DNA of 64,000 bases, from assembly GCF_002878395.1 (NCBI RefSeq), contig NC_061114.1, positions 143,937,167-144,001,166 on the forward strand, in the 5' to 3' direction. Positions 22,964 to 35,018 of the stretch are shown one piece after another (positions within the stretch are counted from its first letter, which is position 1; each line of letters begins with the position of its first letter). The DNA is from Capsicum annuum. Lineage: Eukaryota; Streptophyta; Magnoliopsida; Solanales; Solanaceae. A model generated the notes under the pieces. That model made no database searches and was not told where the DNA came from. It was given only the letters and a program-made list of their open reading frames with translations. Both the position numbers and the translations under genes were made by a program.

Positions 22964-24857
22964 TGTAAAACCCTTAAAATTTTTATTATTTTATTTTTGA
23001 CCTTTCTGTGTTCCTAATATCAATTTTTGACTTGAATTATGTTTAGAGATATCAAAAGGGTACTTTGGGAAAGTTCTAGAATTTTTAGAAATCGTTCATG
23101 GCTATTATGAAACTCCAAGGCAGTGTACCTCCACAATATCATTATTCACAAAGGTTAGCTTCCGTTATATTAGCGTGGAATGAATGTTATCCTCCGCAAT
23201 AACTATGTGCCAGGCTGAGGTGCAAATTTTGTCCAATTTTATTTTTTCACTTGGAGCGAGGATCTTTTGGGTCTTTCTTGCTTTCCATGACATATGCATA
23301 AAAAGGACTCTTTTCCTTCAGTTTTTAAAGATCAAACTCTACTTTATTTATCTTTAACTCTCCAACTAAGAAAGCTTAAGAGTCTCATAGAGAATTCATC
23401 ATCCAAGCTCCAAACTTAAAATTGATTGCAATTCCTTGTGTGTTTTAGGAATGTTTCACTTTTTAAAACTTTAATTTTACACTGTGGCATTAATTTTATG
23501 GATTTTTATTTGATTTAAATTGTGAGTTTTGAAATTCGGTTGAGGGGTTTTAGTTGTAACTGATTAAGTTACTTATCTCATATTTTGAATGGATTATTCA
23601 CACTTTGAATTTATATTTTTTGAACTGAATTGGTATATTATTTAAATGGATGGAATGTGGGGCATTCGTTTCCCAAATTGGATGACTTTTATCTTGGAAT
23701 TGCATGAACCTTAATCCACTTTGTGAATTTGATTTTTATTTTGAAAATTACATGGTTTAACTTGCTTTTAAACTCAATGAATTATATTAATGTATGAGTG
23801 TATATAAAAAATGGATTTGGATGACCTTGGTGGTCATGATATGGATTTTAATGGAACTTGGGAGTCAATATGGTTATGTGAATTGGATTTGCATGTTTAA
23901 TTTTGCATACAAGCATATTGATATAATTATACCAAGTGGTAATTGCGTTAATGAATGACTGCTGAGTTAATTGATGGAATTATGTGCAAATTGTTTTTAA
24001 TTCAAGATTAAAGAGAGTTTTGTAGCTTACTGTGAAAGTTTAATTCCAAGACGGACGAGCACTATAAACCACATTTGCCGGCATTGGGGGTATATATGAA
24101 TATATATATATATATTTAGGATGGCTATTGACCATGGTAGATTTAGCTTTCCTTTGAATTTTTCGCAATTTGTGTAGCTAACATGCACTAAGGTCCTTTC
24201 AACAGGGGGAGATAAACCCATATAGCCCATGGGTGCCCTTAGGAAAAATCAAGCAACACAATCCAGATTAATGGTTTTAAAACCCTCATGTTTATAACCC
24301 TTACTATATCCTGACATCCTATATATGTATATATGAATGTGTGCATGTGGTTTTGACTTATTTTGGACAAGGCATTATGTTATCACTTTTCCTAAGTTAC
24401 ATGCCAGTGCTTATACCACTGACAGTTCTAGGATTCCACATAATTTCAAGATGTAGGGTCGAAGATAATTCGGTTCCTCCCATGTAACATTAGGTGGATT
24501 AGCATATTTGTCGAGTTGCTGTGAATTAGTAAGTCTCCATCCTTCAAAAGGCAATGTCATTTCATTATTCTCTCCTTATTTTCATTTTACTTTTGGATAT
24601 TTTTTGTCATAGCGAGGGCATGTCCTGACTTATATATTACTCTAATTTTAGAGGCTTTTTGGACAGATATAGGTTGGTTGGTTTTTAATTTACTCTTACT
24701 TTTCATAGAGTTATCTATTTTTCATTTATTACTATTTAAATAGGCTTCCCCATTATTATTATTTTTTTGCTCATGAGGTTAAACGATGGGGGTGGTCTCC
24801 AGTCCATGGTGGGCTTGAGATACCCATAATTGTTATGCACTGGTTCATGTTATGAAA
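22964..24857 (+). repeat. 5' LTR of Del-type element (family LTR2)
   Basis: About 1.89 kb, TGTAAAACCCTTAAAATT at the left and TTATGAAA at the right (other copies end TTGTGACA). Two more copies lie in reverse at 39,486-41,368 and 45,896-47,792; all share the opening 'TTGACTTGAATTATGTTT' about 60 bases in. A PBS follows three bases after the right end, so this is a 5' LTR. GATAT (22,959-22,963) is the left half of a possible target duplication. It contains a (TA)n run at 24,100-24,115. Confidence 0.8.
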
Positions 24858-24860
24858 AGC

Positions 24861-24876
24861 TTGGTATCAAATTAAG
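24861..24876 (+). other. Primer-binding site, TTGGTATCA type
   Basis: TTGGTATCAAATTAAG three bases after the LTR2 end, the best preserved PBS in the window. It is complementary in type to the initiator Met tRNA 3' end used by many plant Ty3 and copia elements. Confidence 0.8.
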
Positions 24877-25067
24877 ATTTTTAGTCATTAGGTTTCTACA
24901 AAGCTGTGTTTAATAGAGTACTTTTTATGAATGTGTATTATGCCACACTTATAAGCAGCAGTCTACGAGGCATTTAGGAATATTTTTCTTTCTCGTGTTA
25001 TATTTCAGGCTATAGAGTCTAGTGTTATAAAAATTCTCTAATTCCTTGATTTCTCTCATTTTGGATC

Positions 25068-26255
25068 ATGTCTCCATGAAGATATGATGTTCATATAAAC
25101 TTTGCTAGGAACTCCATCTTACCTGAGGTTAATACTGAGGGGACTTATCCTGTGTATAGAGTGCAGCCTCGGTCTAGGGTGCTTGCTCCTAATTGTACTG
25201 ATCCACGTAAAGTTCTGCTATATACATTAGTACTCCTCAGGCTTCTCAAGGTTTTGATATTTATGAATAGCTGCCTCAGAGGGACATCATTAATGCATAG
25301 TGCCACCATTCTATTCGTTTACTTACTCAGTCGGTGTCATCATAGTCTCGTCAGTTGGATCATGTTGGCTCTATTACTCCTTTATATGAGGTGAGGTCAC
25401 TCTGGTTGGTCTATTTATGAGGTTTAATCCCCCAATATTTATAGGCTCTAAGGTTGAGGAGGATCCTCAGGGGTTTGTGAATAAGATGAAGAATATTTTC
25501 AGAGTATTGCATGTTACTGATTCTTAAGTTGTTGAGTTTAAAACATATCAACTGAAAGATATAGCTTATTATTGGTATGAGGAGAAAAAGTAGTTGAGAG
25601 GTGATAATGCAGTGTTGGGATTATGGGATGAGTTTTAGGTGCTTTTCTTGATCACTTCCTTCTTCAAGAGCTGAGGGAATCTAAGGCTGAGGAGTTTGTG
25701 ATTCTAAAGTAGGGTAAGATGAGCGTGAAAGAATATGCCTTGAAATTTTAGTAGCCATCCCGTTATGCTCAAGAGTTGGTATTTTGCCAGAGATCTAAGA
25801 TGAGAAAGTTCTTCTGGGTTGTCCCGTAACTTGGAATTGAAGTGTAAGGTTGCAATGTTGCACAATGATATAGATTTCTCAAGACTTGTGGTTTATATGG
25901 AGTAGGTAGAGAATGAAAATAAGAAATAACTAGAGATTGGAGAGAGGCGGAAATAGAAGTTTAGACATTTAGAGTAGGGTGAGGGTTAACAAAATAGTGG
26001 GAAAGATGGTAGACAGTTGACCAAGAAAAAGAACTGGGGAAATTTTTATTTATTTGGAAATTCTCCCTATCCTAAGCCTTTGAGCAATTGTTTTTCTCAG
26101 CCTTGAAATGGTCCTAAGGAATAGGGTACCTAATCTCAGGCTAGTGGAGCTCAGTCAGCCCTAACCTATTCCCTTTGTCATTTTTGTAGGCAGCTTCACT
26201 GTGGATATTTTGAATAGTAGAGAAATTGGTACTATAATTATGGTTACTTGGCCAT
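25068..26255 (+). pseudogene. Gag relic of the LTR2 element
   Basis: The start is the ATG at 25,068, followed by a stop within four codons. The capsid core at 25,410-25,800 carries FNPPIFIGSKVEEDPQGFVN-like residues, then QLKDIAYYWYEEK and a decayed YFLPQELRE-like region, in the usual Retrotrans_gag order. The knuckle near 26,225 survives only as YYNYGYLAIC (expected C-x2-C-G-x-x-G-H). A basic Gln/Gly-rich stretch lies between. There are many TAG codons where Gln or Trp is expected. Similar in order to the gag at 30,026 and 44,756-45,720. Confidence 0.75.
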
Positions 26256-26708
26256 ATGCATTGCTATTTTACTTCAGCTAGGGTTTCCTCTGGGCTAATA
26301 AAGTTTTATTTGCCACATCTTCTGCACTTGTGGCAAAGGGCACTACTTTTTGTACCGGCATTAGCCGAAATCGTCTTTATGAACTTTCCACTCACTAGGA
26401 ATAAGACATATCCAGATATTTTTACAGGTCTATTACAACTCTTTTCCCATAATGTTTATTGTTTGATTGATCTGGGTTCTACCCTTTCTTATGTTACCCC
26501 TTATGTGGTTGTGCATTTTTTTAGTCCCGAAAGTATTTTTGACCCTTTTGCTATGTTTACATCGATGGGTGATTCTATAGTAGCTAGAAAAATCTAAAGG
26601 GGTTGTGTGGTATCTATTTTTCATAAAGAAACATTGGTGGATTTAATAGAGCTTGACGTGGTAGACTTTAATTTGATCTTGGGGGATAGGTTAGCTTTAT
26701 TTCTGCTA
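26256..26708 (+). pseudogene. Aspartic protease relic cut by LTR3 copy 2
   Basis: An open stretch of 113 codons ends at 26,597. It contains CLIDLGSTLSYVTPYVVVHF, the plant Ty3 protease active-site segment (family D-P-G-S/A-T-x-S-Y/F), with Leu for Pro after the Asp. In the next frame, ETLVDLIELDVVDFNLILG follows (family 'DFDVILGMDWL'). The frame then stops where TGACATTTTTAG of LTR3 copy 2 begins at 26,709. RT and integrase of this element are not found on the far side. Confidence 0.8.
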
Positions 26709-27779
26709 TGACATTTTTAGACGCGCAAGCGACATCCCCGAAAACATGGCTTCTATCACGTACCTAATTGTTATATCCCATATGCAACTTCTACACTTTT
26801 GGTCAGATATCCCGTATAAGATTGGCAGGTTGCATATGTGATACTTGTGCACTTGGAAAAGGGGTAAATACCCAGTTTAACCCTTTTTTACCATTTCTCA
26901 TTCATGTCCTAGATAATTAAACCATAAAAAAAGAGAAACTTAGGGATAACATTTGTGGTTGATTTTAGGGCTTTATGAGGATTAATTACGCAATCCTTCT
27001 TCACATTCTTGGTTAGATTTCATTATTTCCATTGTTGATTTTCTTATTCACATATAAAAATCCCAAATGATTGGTGACTTGATTTTTGCACCAATATAAT
27101 TCAAAATTTACAGGTTTTTTAGGGTGAATTTCCCTTGTGCATAGAGGGAGATTGAGTTGGTTTTGGGAACACAATTTAAATAAATGGGCCCCATATATGA
27201 TTTTTATATTATTTTGGACCCAGAGTAGAATAGTGAAACATGAGTACCATTGTTCTCATTTTGATAAGTAGATTGTTCTGCTGATAGCGTGGCACCTTGC
27301 AAAGCTTCTAGAAAGGGGAAATTGGTGATTCAGCAGATTCTTTGGGCTTTCTTCAGTTCCTAGATAGGCTAGGTTTACCTACTCATAGATTAAACTACCT
27401 TGGAGTATAATTATAATATTATGCTAGACATAAGGTGGGATTTAGGTTTTGGAAGTGTGAATGAGGACATTTGGATTAAATGGACCCTTAGTCTACCTTG
27501 AGACATTATATATAGAGTGGTTAATGTAGTTAGTCATGGCTTGGGTTAATTGGACTTCATGGTATATAATTATATTGGAAATTCTTTTATTACTTAGTGA
27601 AGGTGGAATTTCCTAGTTACTCGTGTTAGGATAGAATCAATCATAATTTCTTAAATTAAGGGAATTACCCTAGTTGCTATTGTTCTATGTAAAATTGCCT
27701 TAGTTAATTATTTTTGGGGAGGACTCATATCCTAGGGCTAATTATAGCTACTTGAAATCTAGGAATGAACTTATATACC
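26709..27779 (+). repeat. LTR3 copy 2, first segment
   Basis: Starts TGACATTTTTAGACGC inside the protease relic. It matches LTR3 copy 1 (12,690-12,766 joined to 22,108-22,963) and continues about 140 bases beyond it. CATATGCAAC at 26,779 and GTTGCATATG at 26,829 are perfect reverse complements and could form a hairpin. It stops at ATACC (27,775-27,779), the left target duplication of the LTR5 element. No gene. Confidence 0.7.
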
Positions 27780-29879
27780 TGAGATATCCCAAGTGTTAAT
27801 CTCTGAGAAATTTTTGAAATTTTATCCTTACTTTCCTAACTGCGACTTATCCAATAAATCATAGGGAGTCATAACGAATTGTTAGACCTAAATCATAGCC
27901 TAAATAGTGTGTATGGATAAGTCTTTTTCTCTGAGTATGGGTGGCTCACTAAGAGTCGTGAGGCCTCATTACAGGTGGCTATTTGCAAATCATAGGATGT
28001 CCAGTGTACATCCAAATAGTTTCTGTGTTAACTACAACTAGACCCTACCAATTGAAGGGTCTCATAAGGAGCCTCAATATATGAATCGTATAGTCAACAA
28101 TGTGGGTGTATACCAGGTGAAACTCTCTTGATAAAGACTCATAGAGACAAGTCGTAACGAGTCGTGATGAGTCATTTTAAGACTCATAATGACTGATGAT
28201 TTATTTTCCAACTTTTAAATAGGGGTATTTTTGACATTTCACTCTTATCCAAATAATAACCCACAACCTATAACATACTTGGGGCCCCCTTTTTATCAAT
28301 AACACAGTACAAAAATTATTTCTTCTCTCTCAAGTCTCTCAAGCACCCATACTTAGAGTTTCCAAGAAAAGGGTCAAGAAGAGCTTTAAGGGTTGAATTC
28401 TCTCCATATTACTTGGTATTTTATATATGTGTTTCAAATTATTAGTTGTATGGTTTTGATGTTGGTTTTAAACGTGGGTTGATAGCTTTGAATGATTGTT
28501 ACTTAAGTGATGTTTCATGTTGGTATATGCATTGGCTATGTTTTAAACGACAGTTTTGAAACCAATTTAATGCATTTTTATGGATAACAAACTTGGGGAT
28601 TGTGATTTCCCCTAATTTTGATGATTGAAGTAATAATGACCTCAACCTCATATTATGAAGTTAGTTTTGAATATAAATAGTATGCATATTAAACTACTCT
28701 TGAACTATTGCATAATGTGAAAATCTAATGATGTATAATGATTTTGAAATAAACTCTATACGGTCGTGTAATTTACCAAGCTAATTATAATTGAATCATG
28801 GGGTTGTGGATCGCCCAAGTGAAGAAAATTGGTTTGGCATGTTGATGTTACCTTGCGAGTGTAGTTCATGTGACAAATGATTTTATTGGGAATTAATGAA
28901 TGTTTTGTAGCTAAATCATGAAAGTGGAGGTCCTTCCCAAGGGACCAATACTAGAAACTGTGGTTGCCAACGTGGGGGTCTAAATTGCCGAGTGGTTCGA
29001 GTCCCCCTTATTATTATTATTATCTTATAGGAAGGTTCGAGTCCCCTATATTATATCACATGATTTGGTGCTTAAGTCACCTTTGTATGCTGGGAAGTTT
29101 AAGTTCCCTATGGTGCATATGTACATCCCCTAGTTCATGCGGCTACATGAATTGGGTCTTATGTAACTGGGGTAGAGATGGTCCTATATATCCTGTAGGT
29201 GCCCCCTTATGTTATGACAGTTGAGCTACACAGTCCTTGCTGAAGTTTTAAAGTGCATATTGATATTTGTTCTCTTTCTCTACATATTATTTATATATGT
29301 ATAGGATTATGTTCACATGGATTTGAATTAGATTTGATTTGATTTTATCTTATCCCCTATCCTTGAGTTACATGCTAGGGCTCAACCCTCTAACCATCTT
29401 CAGATGTTGTATCCCCATTCAATGTAGGCACCATATATACTTTTTCTTTTCCTGAGCAGTGTTAGTTGGATCGACTTAGTTTGTTGATCGCTAGTAGTGA
29501 AGTGGTGAGCTTCGATTCCTTGAAAAACTTGTACATTTTTCAGTTTCCATTCTTAGATTAGAATTGTGAGCTTACATTATCATTAATATTGTCATCTTTA
29601 TTATTAGAGTCGGCGGCATGTCTCGCCACTTTATTAATTTCGGTTTTCTTACAAGACTTTGTGGATTACTTTGGACTTGGCTGGTAATGTTGGTTGGTCA
29701 TTTTTTGTCTGTTATTGGCTATATCCATATCTTAATTTCCTTGAGCTTATCGTATGCTATCTTGTTATATGTTTGGAATTCATTCGATATTTTATTGTAT
29801 TAGGTTAGGTGCAGGGGTACTATCCGATCCTCATTGGACTTGGGATACCCGTCATGGATAGTCCCTAGTTTAGAGTCTC
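27780..29879 (+). repeat. 5' LTR of the LTR5 element
   Basis: About 2.1 kb starting TGAGATATCCCAAG and matching the 3' LTR at 37,512. It contains an (ATT)n run at 29,007-29,023. Relative to the 3' LTR it keeps about 370 bp (roughly 29,116-29,490) that the 3' copy lacks, and it lacks about 65 bp around 28,870. The right boundary is approximate because LTR end and leader are joined without a PBS. Confidence 0.75.
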
Positions 29880-30025
29880 TTTTATGAGTATGTAGTGTGC
29901 GATAATTATAAGGGAGAGGCTATGAGGCATTAAGAATTATTTTCCTTTCTTGTTGTTCAATTTTGAGCTATCGAGCCTAAGATCTTGAAATCTCCTCTAA
30001 TTCTCGTATGATTGCTTTTTAGATC
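29880..30025 (+). other. Leader with PBS deleted
   Basis: The text 'gagtctcttttatgagtatgtagtgtg' matches the leader of the LTR2 element (24,905 onwards) that normally lies about 40 bases after the PBS, but here it follows the LTR almost directly. No TTGGTATCA-like site is visible, so the junction has lost the PBS. Confidence 0.55.
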
Positions 30026-31245
30026 ATGCCGTCCATAAGATCTGATGCTTATGGAAACTCTTCTATTTAATGTAAGGACAATGTGGATGGATCTCATCCT
30101 ACTTAAGGAGTTCAGACCCGATCTAGGGTCACTGCTTCTAATTGCCCTAGTATAGTTACATCAGTTCCCTTAGCCTTCCTCGAGCACCTTAAGCTGGTGT
30201 GTCTAATGTTGGGTTTCACCAGTCGATCCGTTTGCTTAACCAGTTGGTGGCCTCTTAAACTGAGTGTGTTTCTTTTGTTGCTCCATCTTCTAAGGTCATT
30301 AGAGTTGACCAATTTTTTAGGTTAAGTCCTTCGACTTTCACTGGTTCTAAAGTTGAGGAAGATCTTTAAAATTTTACTTATAAGATGAAAAAGATTTTCC
30401 ATGTGAGGTATGCTACTGATGATGTAGGTGTGAAGTTTTCTACTTATTAATTCAAAGATATGGCATATCAGTAGTATGAGGAATGAGACCAGTCTAAGAG
30501 TTATAGGTCCAAGTTTGATTTTTAGGTGACTTCTCTAGTGCTTTTCTTGACCACTTTTTTCCTCAGGAGTTGAGGGAGGTAAAGGTCAAGAAATTCAGGA
30601 ATTTGAAGCAAGGAAGAATGATAGTTAAGGAGTATGCCTTGAATTTTCACCAGCTGTTATAAAGGATTGAATGACAAAGTTTGCTCCCTCGTTATCTTAC
30701 GAGTTGATCTTGGAAACCAATGTTGCATTGTTCAACAAAGATATGGATATCTCTAGACTGATGATGTATATGTAATAGGTGGAAGTGGAAAAGAAGAAGC
30801 AAACCGATATGAGTGAAAGGTAGATTAGGAAGTTTCGGTATTCGGGTCAAGGTGGAGGTCAATGGTAGAGTGGTTGAGATGATAGAAAATGGCCGAAGAA
30901 GAAGTGAGGTAATTCGAGTTCCTACTCTATGGCTAATGCTCCTTAACCAAAGCCTTTGGGTTATTGTCGTTTTCAAAATAATATGGGTTCAAGGATATAG
31001 GGTGCCTAGCCTTAGACTAGTGGGGCTCAGTTAGCTTTATCATATCTCTTTTATAGATTTTATGGTCAGGTGCATCGTGGCACTTATGAAGAGGGGATAG
31101 ACAAGTTCTTTAAATGTGGTCAGGTTGGTCATATGCAGAAGGATTGTCTTTCGAGGGTTGCTTATAGGGAAAATAAGATTCAAGTTACTACTTCATCTAC
31201 TCATGCAACAAAGAGTGCTATTTCTGCTTTTCACTCTAGTGCTGG
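30026..31245 (+). pseudogene. Gag of the LTR5 element
   Basis: The start is the ATG at 30,026. The capsid core at 30,310-30,490 carries FTGSKVEEDL-like, KMKKIFHV-like and KDMAYQ-YEE residues. LFLTTFFPQELREVKVKKF and VKEYALNFHQL follow at 30,541-30,655, the best preserved part. The CCHC knuckle at 31,106-31,147 reads FFKCGQVGHMQKDC: only the first Cys is lost (to Phe), and Cys, His and the last Cys remain. Stops occur where Gln, Trp and Arg are expected. The gene fits Del-type Gag in order and length, about 400 codons. Confidence 0.8.
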
Positions 31246-31700
31246 ATGGAACCGTCAGTACACTCTTGCTATCCCCAGGATTTTAAGATGTCCCTTAATA
31301 TTTTTACTGGTATACTAAAACTTTTCTCTTGTGATATATATTGTCTACTTGATCCCAGGTCTACTCTCTCATATGTGACACCTTATGTGGCTATTTATTT
31401 TGGTTTTGATCCTGAGTGTATGCCAGATCCTTTCTTTGTGTCCAACCTAGTTTGTGACTCTATTATGGCTAAAAGAGTCAATTTTCACTTTCCTAATAAG
31501 CCGATGATCGAGTGGGAATATGGTTCCCTACTGTGTAAGGAAAGGTTTATTTCATATCTTAGAGCCCATAAATTGATTTTTAAGGGGTGTCTCTATCACT
31601 TAGTGCATTTTAAGGTTTCTATATCCTATGGTCCTTCTTTGTAGACTCTTCATATGATATTTAAATTCCCTAAGGTTTTCTCTGTTGATCTTCCAGGTGT
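31246..31700 (+). pseudogene. Aspartic protease with internal deletion
   Basis: A 132-codon open stretch (31,246-31,644) holds the protease active-site segment CLLDPRSTLSYVTPYVAIYF, with Arg in place of the Gly of D-P-G. A little later it jumps straight from SIMAKRVNF to FPNKPMIEWE. The middle of the domain, including the DFDVILGMDWL segment seen in the other two copies (minus 625-837, plus 26,640-26,708), is missing without breaking the frame. The linker LIFKGCLYHLV follows and leads to the RT. Confidence 0.8.
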
Positions 31701-31835
31701 TCCTCTCGATAGGGAAATTGATTTTTAGAATTGATCTTCTTCTGGACACTTATGATATTTCTATCCATCCATATAGGATAGAGCCGACTGATTTAAAAGA
31801 ACTCAAAGAGCTGTTAAAAGATCTTCATGATAAGG
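31701..31835 (+). pseudogene. Reverse transcriptase, part 1
   Basis: Beginning of the RT: REIDF-like and LLLDTYDISIHPYRIEPTDL, then KELKELLKDLHDK. The family continues DKGFIRPS; here the next bases are the start of a solo LTR1. The reading resumes as NGFICPSASPWG at 34,331. This is the clearest proof that the LTR was inserted into a formerly continuous gene. Confidence 0.85.
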
Positions 31836-34330
31836 TAAAACACCCTAGGTTTTGGTCCTTAGAAACTTCCTAGGTTTTGGACTTGCTAGACTTCATACGA
31901 CTCACCCTACTAGTAGTATGGTGAGGATACAAATTAGTTAACCTAGTCGTATATTGTCTAGTATTGGGTGGTATTGGGTAGTTGAGTTTGTTAAATAGGT
32001 ACGACTTATGTGGGTACGAGTTGTATTGTTGGTGATGGGTCGTATAGTTGAGTTTACCTTCACTTAATATAAAACTTAGTAACTTAACTTAGATCTGAAA
32101 ATGAGTAGGTTACCATGAGTTATGAGATAAGGTACGATTCATATAGTCTAACTCTTATGTTGGACAGTGTCAACCTTTCTTAAATCGGTGGGGGATGATT
32201 TTATGGTACTAATAATTTAGATGGGTATGATTGGGGCTTGGTGGTCATATGTTGGACAATGTTGGGGATTTGGGGTCCAAGGGATGCCTAGGGTACTAGT
32301 GATGGTACCACTCGTATGATAGGGTATGGGTGGTATGGTAGAGTCATACCCTCCCGTGGGCATTTTATGCAGTTTAAGTTAGGGGGTATTTTGAACATTT
32401 CCCCTTGTAAGTCATTGGGACCCCATGACTTAAAAAATGTTTTTGGGGCTTCATAAACCTATTTACAATCAATAAAACACTTTAAACTCTCTCAAAATCT
32501 CTGAAGGCTCCTGGTTTAAGCAAAAGATAGGGTTTCCTTCAAGATGGTCGATTGAGGCTCATAAGGGTGATTTATTTTTAATATTCTTCTCAATCTTAGC
32601 CATGTTAATCCTCCTTTATTGTTATTTCCAACTAAAGGCATGTTTTATGAATTGTTTTCAAGACAAAATGGTTGTATGTTTTTGGGTTTTCAAATATTTA
32701 TTGGGGTTTTTAGTTATAGTGGTTGGTAATGTTTTTCTTATTTCTTTTACTTATGTTTTACATATTATAATAATTGTTTAAACACTTAGTTACATGAGAA
32801 TGGTTAATTGATTCTTGATTTTTTCTTTGGAAACAATATGTTTCATGGGAATGGTTATTTGGTTCTTAGTTTCAGCTTTTGAAACACTATGCCCACAACA
32901 TGTTTGATAAAATTCCTATGAGAATGTTGTTACTATTTTGTTGGACTTTTAATTGAACTATTGTAAGATACAACCTGGTAATGCGACCCTAAATAGTTTA
33001 AATGGTTAAATGGTAAGGTCTTGAAAGTCATGGTTATGGTTTAATTGAACTTCCTTGTGGGGTACATGGGAATCCCTCAAGCAACTAAATATTGTAATCT
33101 ATGGGTATATGGGAATCCCTTCTTCTCTAAAGGGTTGGCTAAGGACATTGCTTGTAAGCTATAGTCGGTATGGCTCTACAACTTCTTATAGCATTGGTTA
33201 ATAATAAATAAAATAGTGATTTTCGTTATGTTGTAAAGGTTTTAATTGGGAAACAATGGCGGGGTGTAATAGCTAACCGTAAAGGTGTGAGTCCAATGGG
33301 TGAACACTAGAAACTCTTGCTGGCCGACATGAGGATTATTCATGGTGACCATATATGATACTTATGGGGTTCAATGGAACCCTTGAAGTTACACTTGTAT
33401 ATATGTATCATGGAGAACGAAGGGTACATAGGAATCCCCTACTCCTATGGTGTCTCCATTTCATGCGGCTACACGTACTAGGGACCGTTCGAGGGGTTAC
33501 ATTGGTACCATATAACCCGTGGGTAGTTCTAGGATAGTTAAGCTACACATATTTAGGTTAATGGTTTTAAATGCATGCTAAACCCGATTCTCTTTCCCAG
33601 CATTAATTATATATATAAATGCATGGTTATGAATGGATATAGTTATTTACTTGATTTTAAAAGTTGGCATTATTTATCCTTATCCTAAGTACTTTCTAGA
33701 GTTCATCCGCTAACCTATCTTCGGGGGCTGTATCCCCAGGTGATGCAGGAACCAACCATTCTACTCCTCTTACTTAGTGATCAAATTCAAGATCTGCTGT
33801 TAGATTGAAGTAGAGAGCTTCTATACTCTGGAAAGCTCAATTTCATATCATGGATGTATTTACATGCTTTGGTTATTTCACAGACTTGGTTTTGGCTACA
33901 GTTGGGGAAATGTCCAAACTAAATATTATTTTACTTTTGGTTAAAGGCTTTAGGGAACGATTATGGGTTGGTATGGTGGTGTCGATAGTGGTGCTATCTT
34001 TAGTCTTGGCATTGGTATTGGGGTTGATATTGTTTGACTATATATATGATTGTTCCATCCTATTATGTTATGTTATAGACATGAACTTGGTTGTTATATC
34101 GGTTTGGTTATGGTTGTTTTTTTTTACTGGATGGTTGGACTTGCTTGGGTTGGTTATGGTCATGGACCTATCCCTAAGTCTAGAATTATACAAAATTCTA
34201 TCTTATTATATGTTCAAAATTCATCTGACTAAAGTTATATGTTAGTTGGTCGTGTTGGGTACTGGGTTGGTCTCCGTCATTGTTAGACTCGAGATGCCCA
34301 TAAAGACAAGGCCCTAGTTTAGGTCGTGTC
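31836..34330 (+). repeat. Solo LTR1 inserted in the RT
   Basis: About 2.5 kb with TAAAACACCC at the left (TG mutated to TA) and GGTCGTGTC at the right. It matches the minus-strand LTR1 at 2,526-4,913. It is flanked by TAAGG (31,831-31,835) and TAATG (34,331-34,335), four of five bases equal, which is the expected 5-bp target duplication. There is no internal retroelement sequence, so it is a solo LTR, formed by recombination between the two LTRs of an inserted element. The open frames inside (for example 33,850-34,245) are not genes. Confidence 0.85.
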
Positions 34331-35018
34331 TAATGGTTTTATCTGCCCTAGTGCTTCTCCTTGGGGCACTTTGAATTTATTCATGCTTAAGAAGGATGAG
34401 TGCTTTCAGATATGCAGACATTACTGGAAATTGAATAATGTGGCTGTGAATAATAAGTACCTACTTCCGAGGATTGATAATCACTTTGATCAGCTTCATG
34501 GTGCTAAGTACTTTCCTAAGATTTATCCTCGACCTAGGTACCATCAGCTTGAGATTAGGGAAGTAGCTATCCCTAAAACTTCTATCCAAACTTGGTACGA
34601 TAATTTTGAGTTTTAGGTGATGTCCTTAGGTTTGACTAATGCCCTAAAAACATTAATGGATCTTATGAACTGGGTATTCCATCAGTTCCTTGATTTATTC
34701 GTAATTGTGTGCATTGACGATATTTTGGTGTACTCTAAGAGTGAGGAAGATCATGCCGATTATCTCTGCCTTATGTTGTAAACCTTGAAAGATCAACAGT
34801 TGTATCCGAAGTTCCCAAACTGTGAGTTCTAGTTAAACGGTTTGACTTATCTGGGTCAGGTTATTTATAGTGAAAGGATCATTGTGGTTCCATAGAAATT
34901 TATGGTGGTTAAGAAGTGGCCCAAGTGCACGACTCTAAGCAATATTTAGAGCTTCTTGGGTTTAGCCGATTATTATAGAAGGTTTATAGAAAGTTTATCT
35001 TCTATTGCGGTTCCATTG
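34331..35018 (+). pseudogene. Reverse transcriptase, part 2
   Basis: Continues with NGFICPSASPWGTLNLFMLKK, YLLPRIDNHFDQLHGAKYF and YHQLEIREVAIPKT, up to the palm active site VIVCIDDILVYSK at about 34,695-34,735 (family FIDD; Cys for Phe, both Asp kept). Then come YLGQVIYSE and FLGLADYYRRFIESLS. Stops at 34,614 (TAG for CAG), 34,779 (TAA for CAA) and 34,830 (TAG for TGG) are all C-to-T or G-to-A changes. The catalytic Asp pair persists although the gene is dead. Confidence 0.85.

Noticed and set aside
33850..34245. 131-codon hydrophobic open frame, membrane-protein-like
   Set aside because: It lies wholly inside solo LTR1. The hydrophobicity follows from the T-rich sequence, and the matching part of the minus-strand LTR1 is not open.
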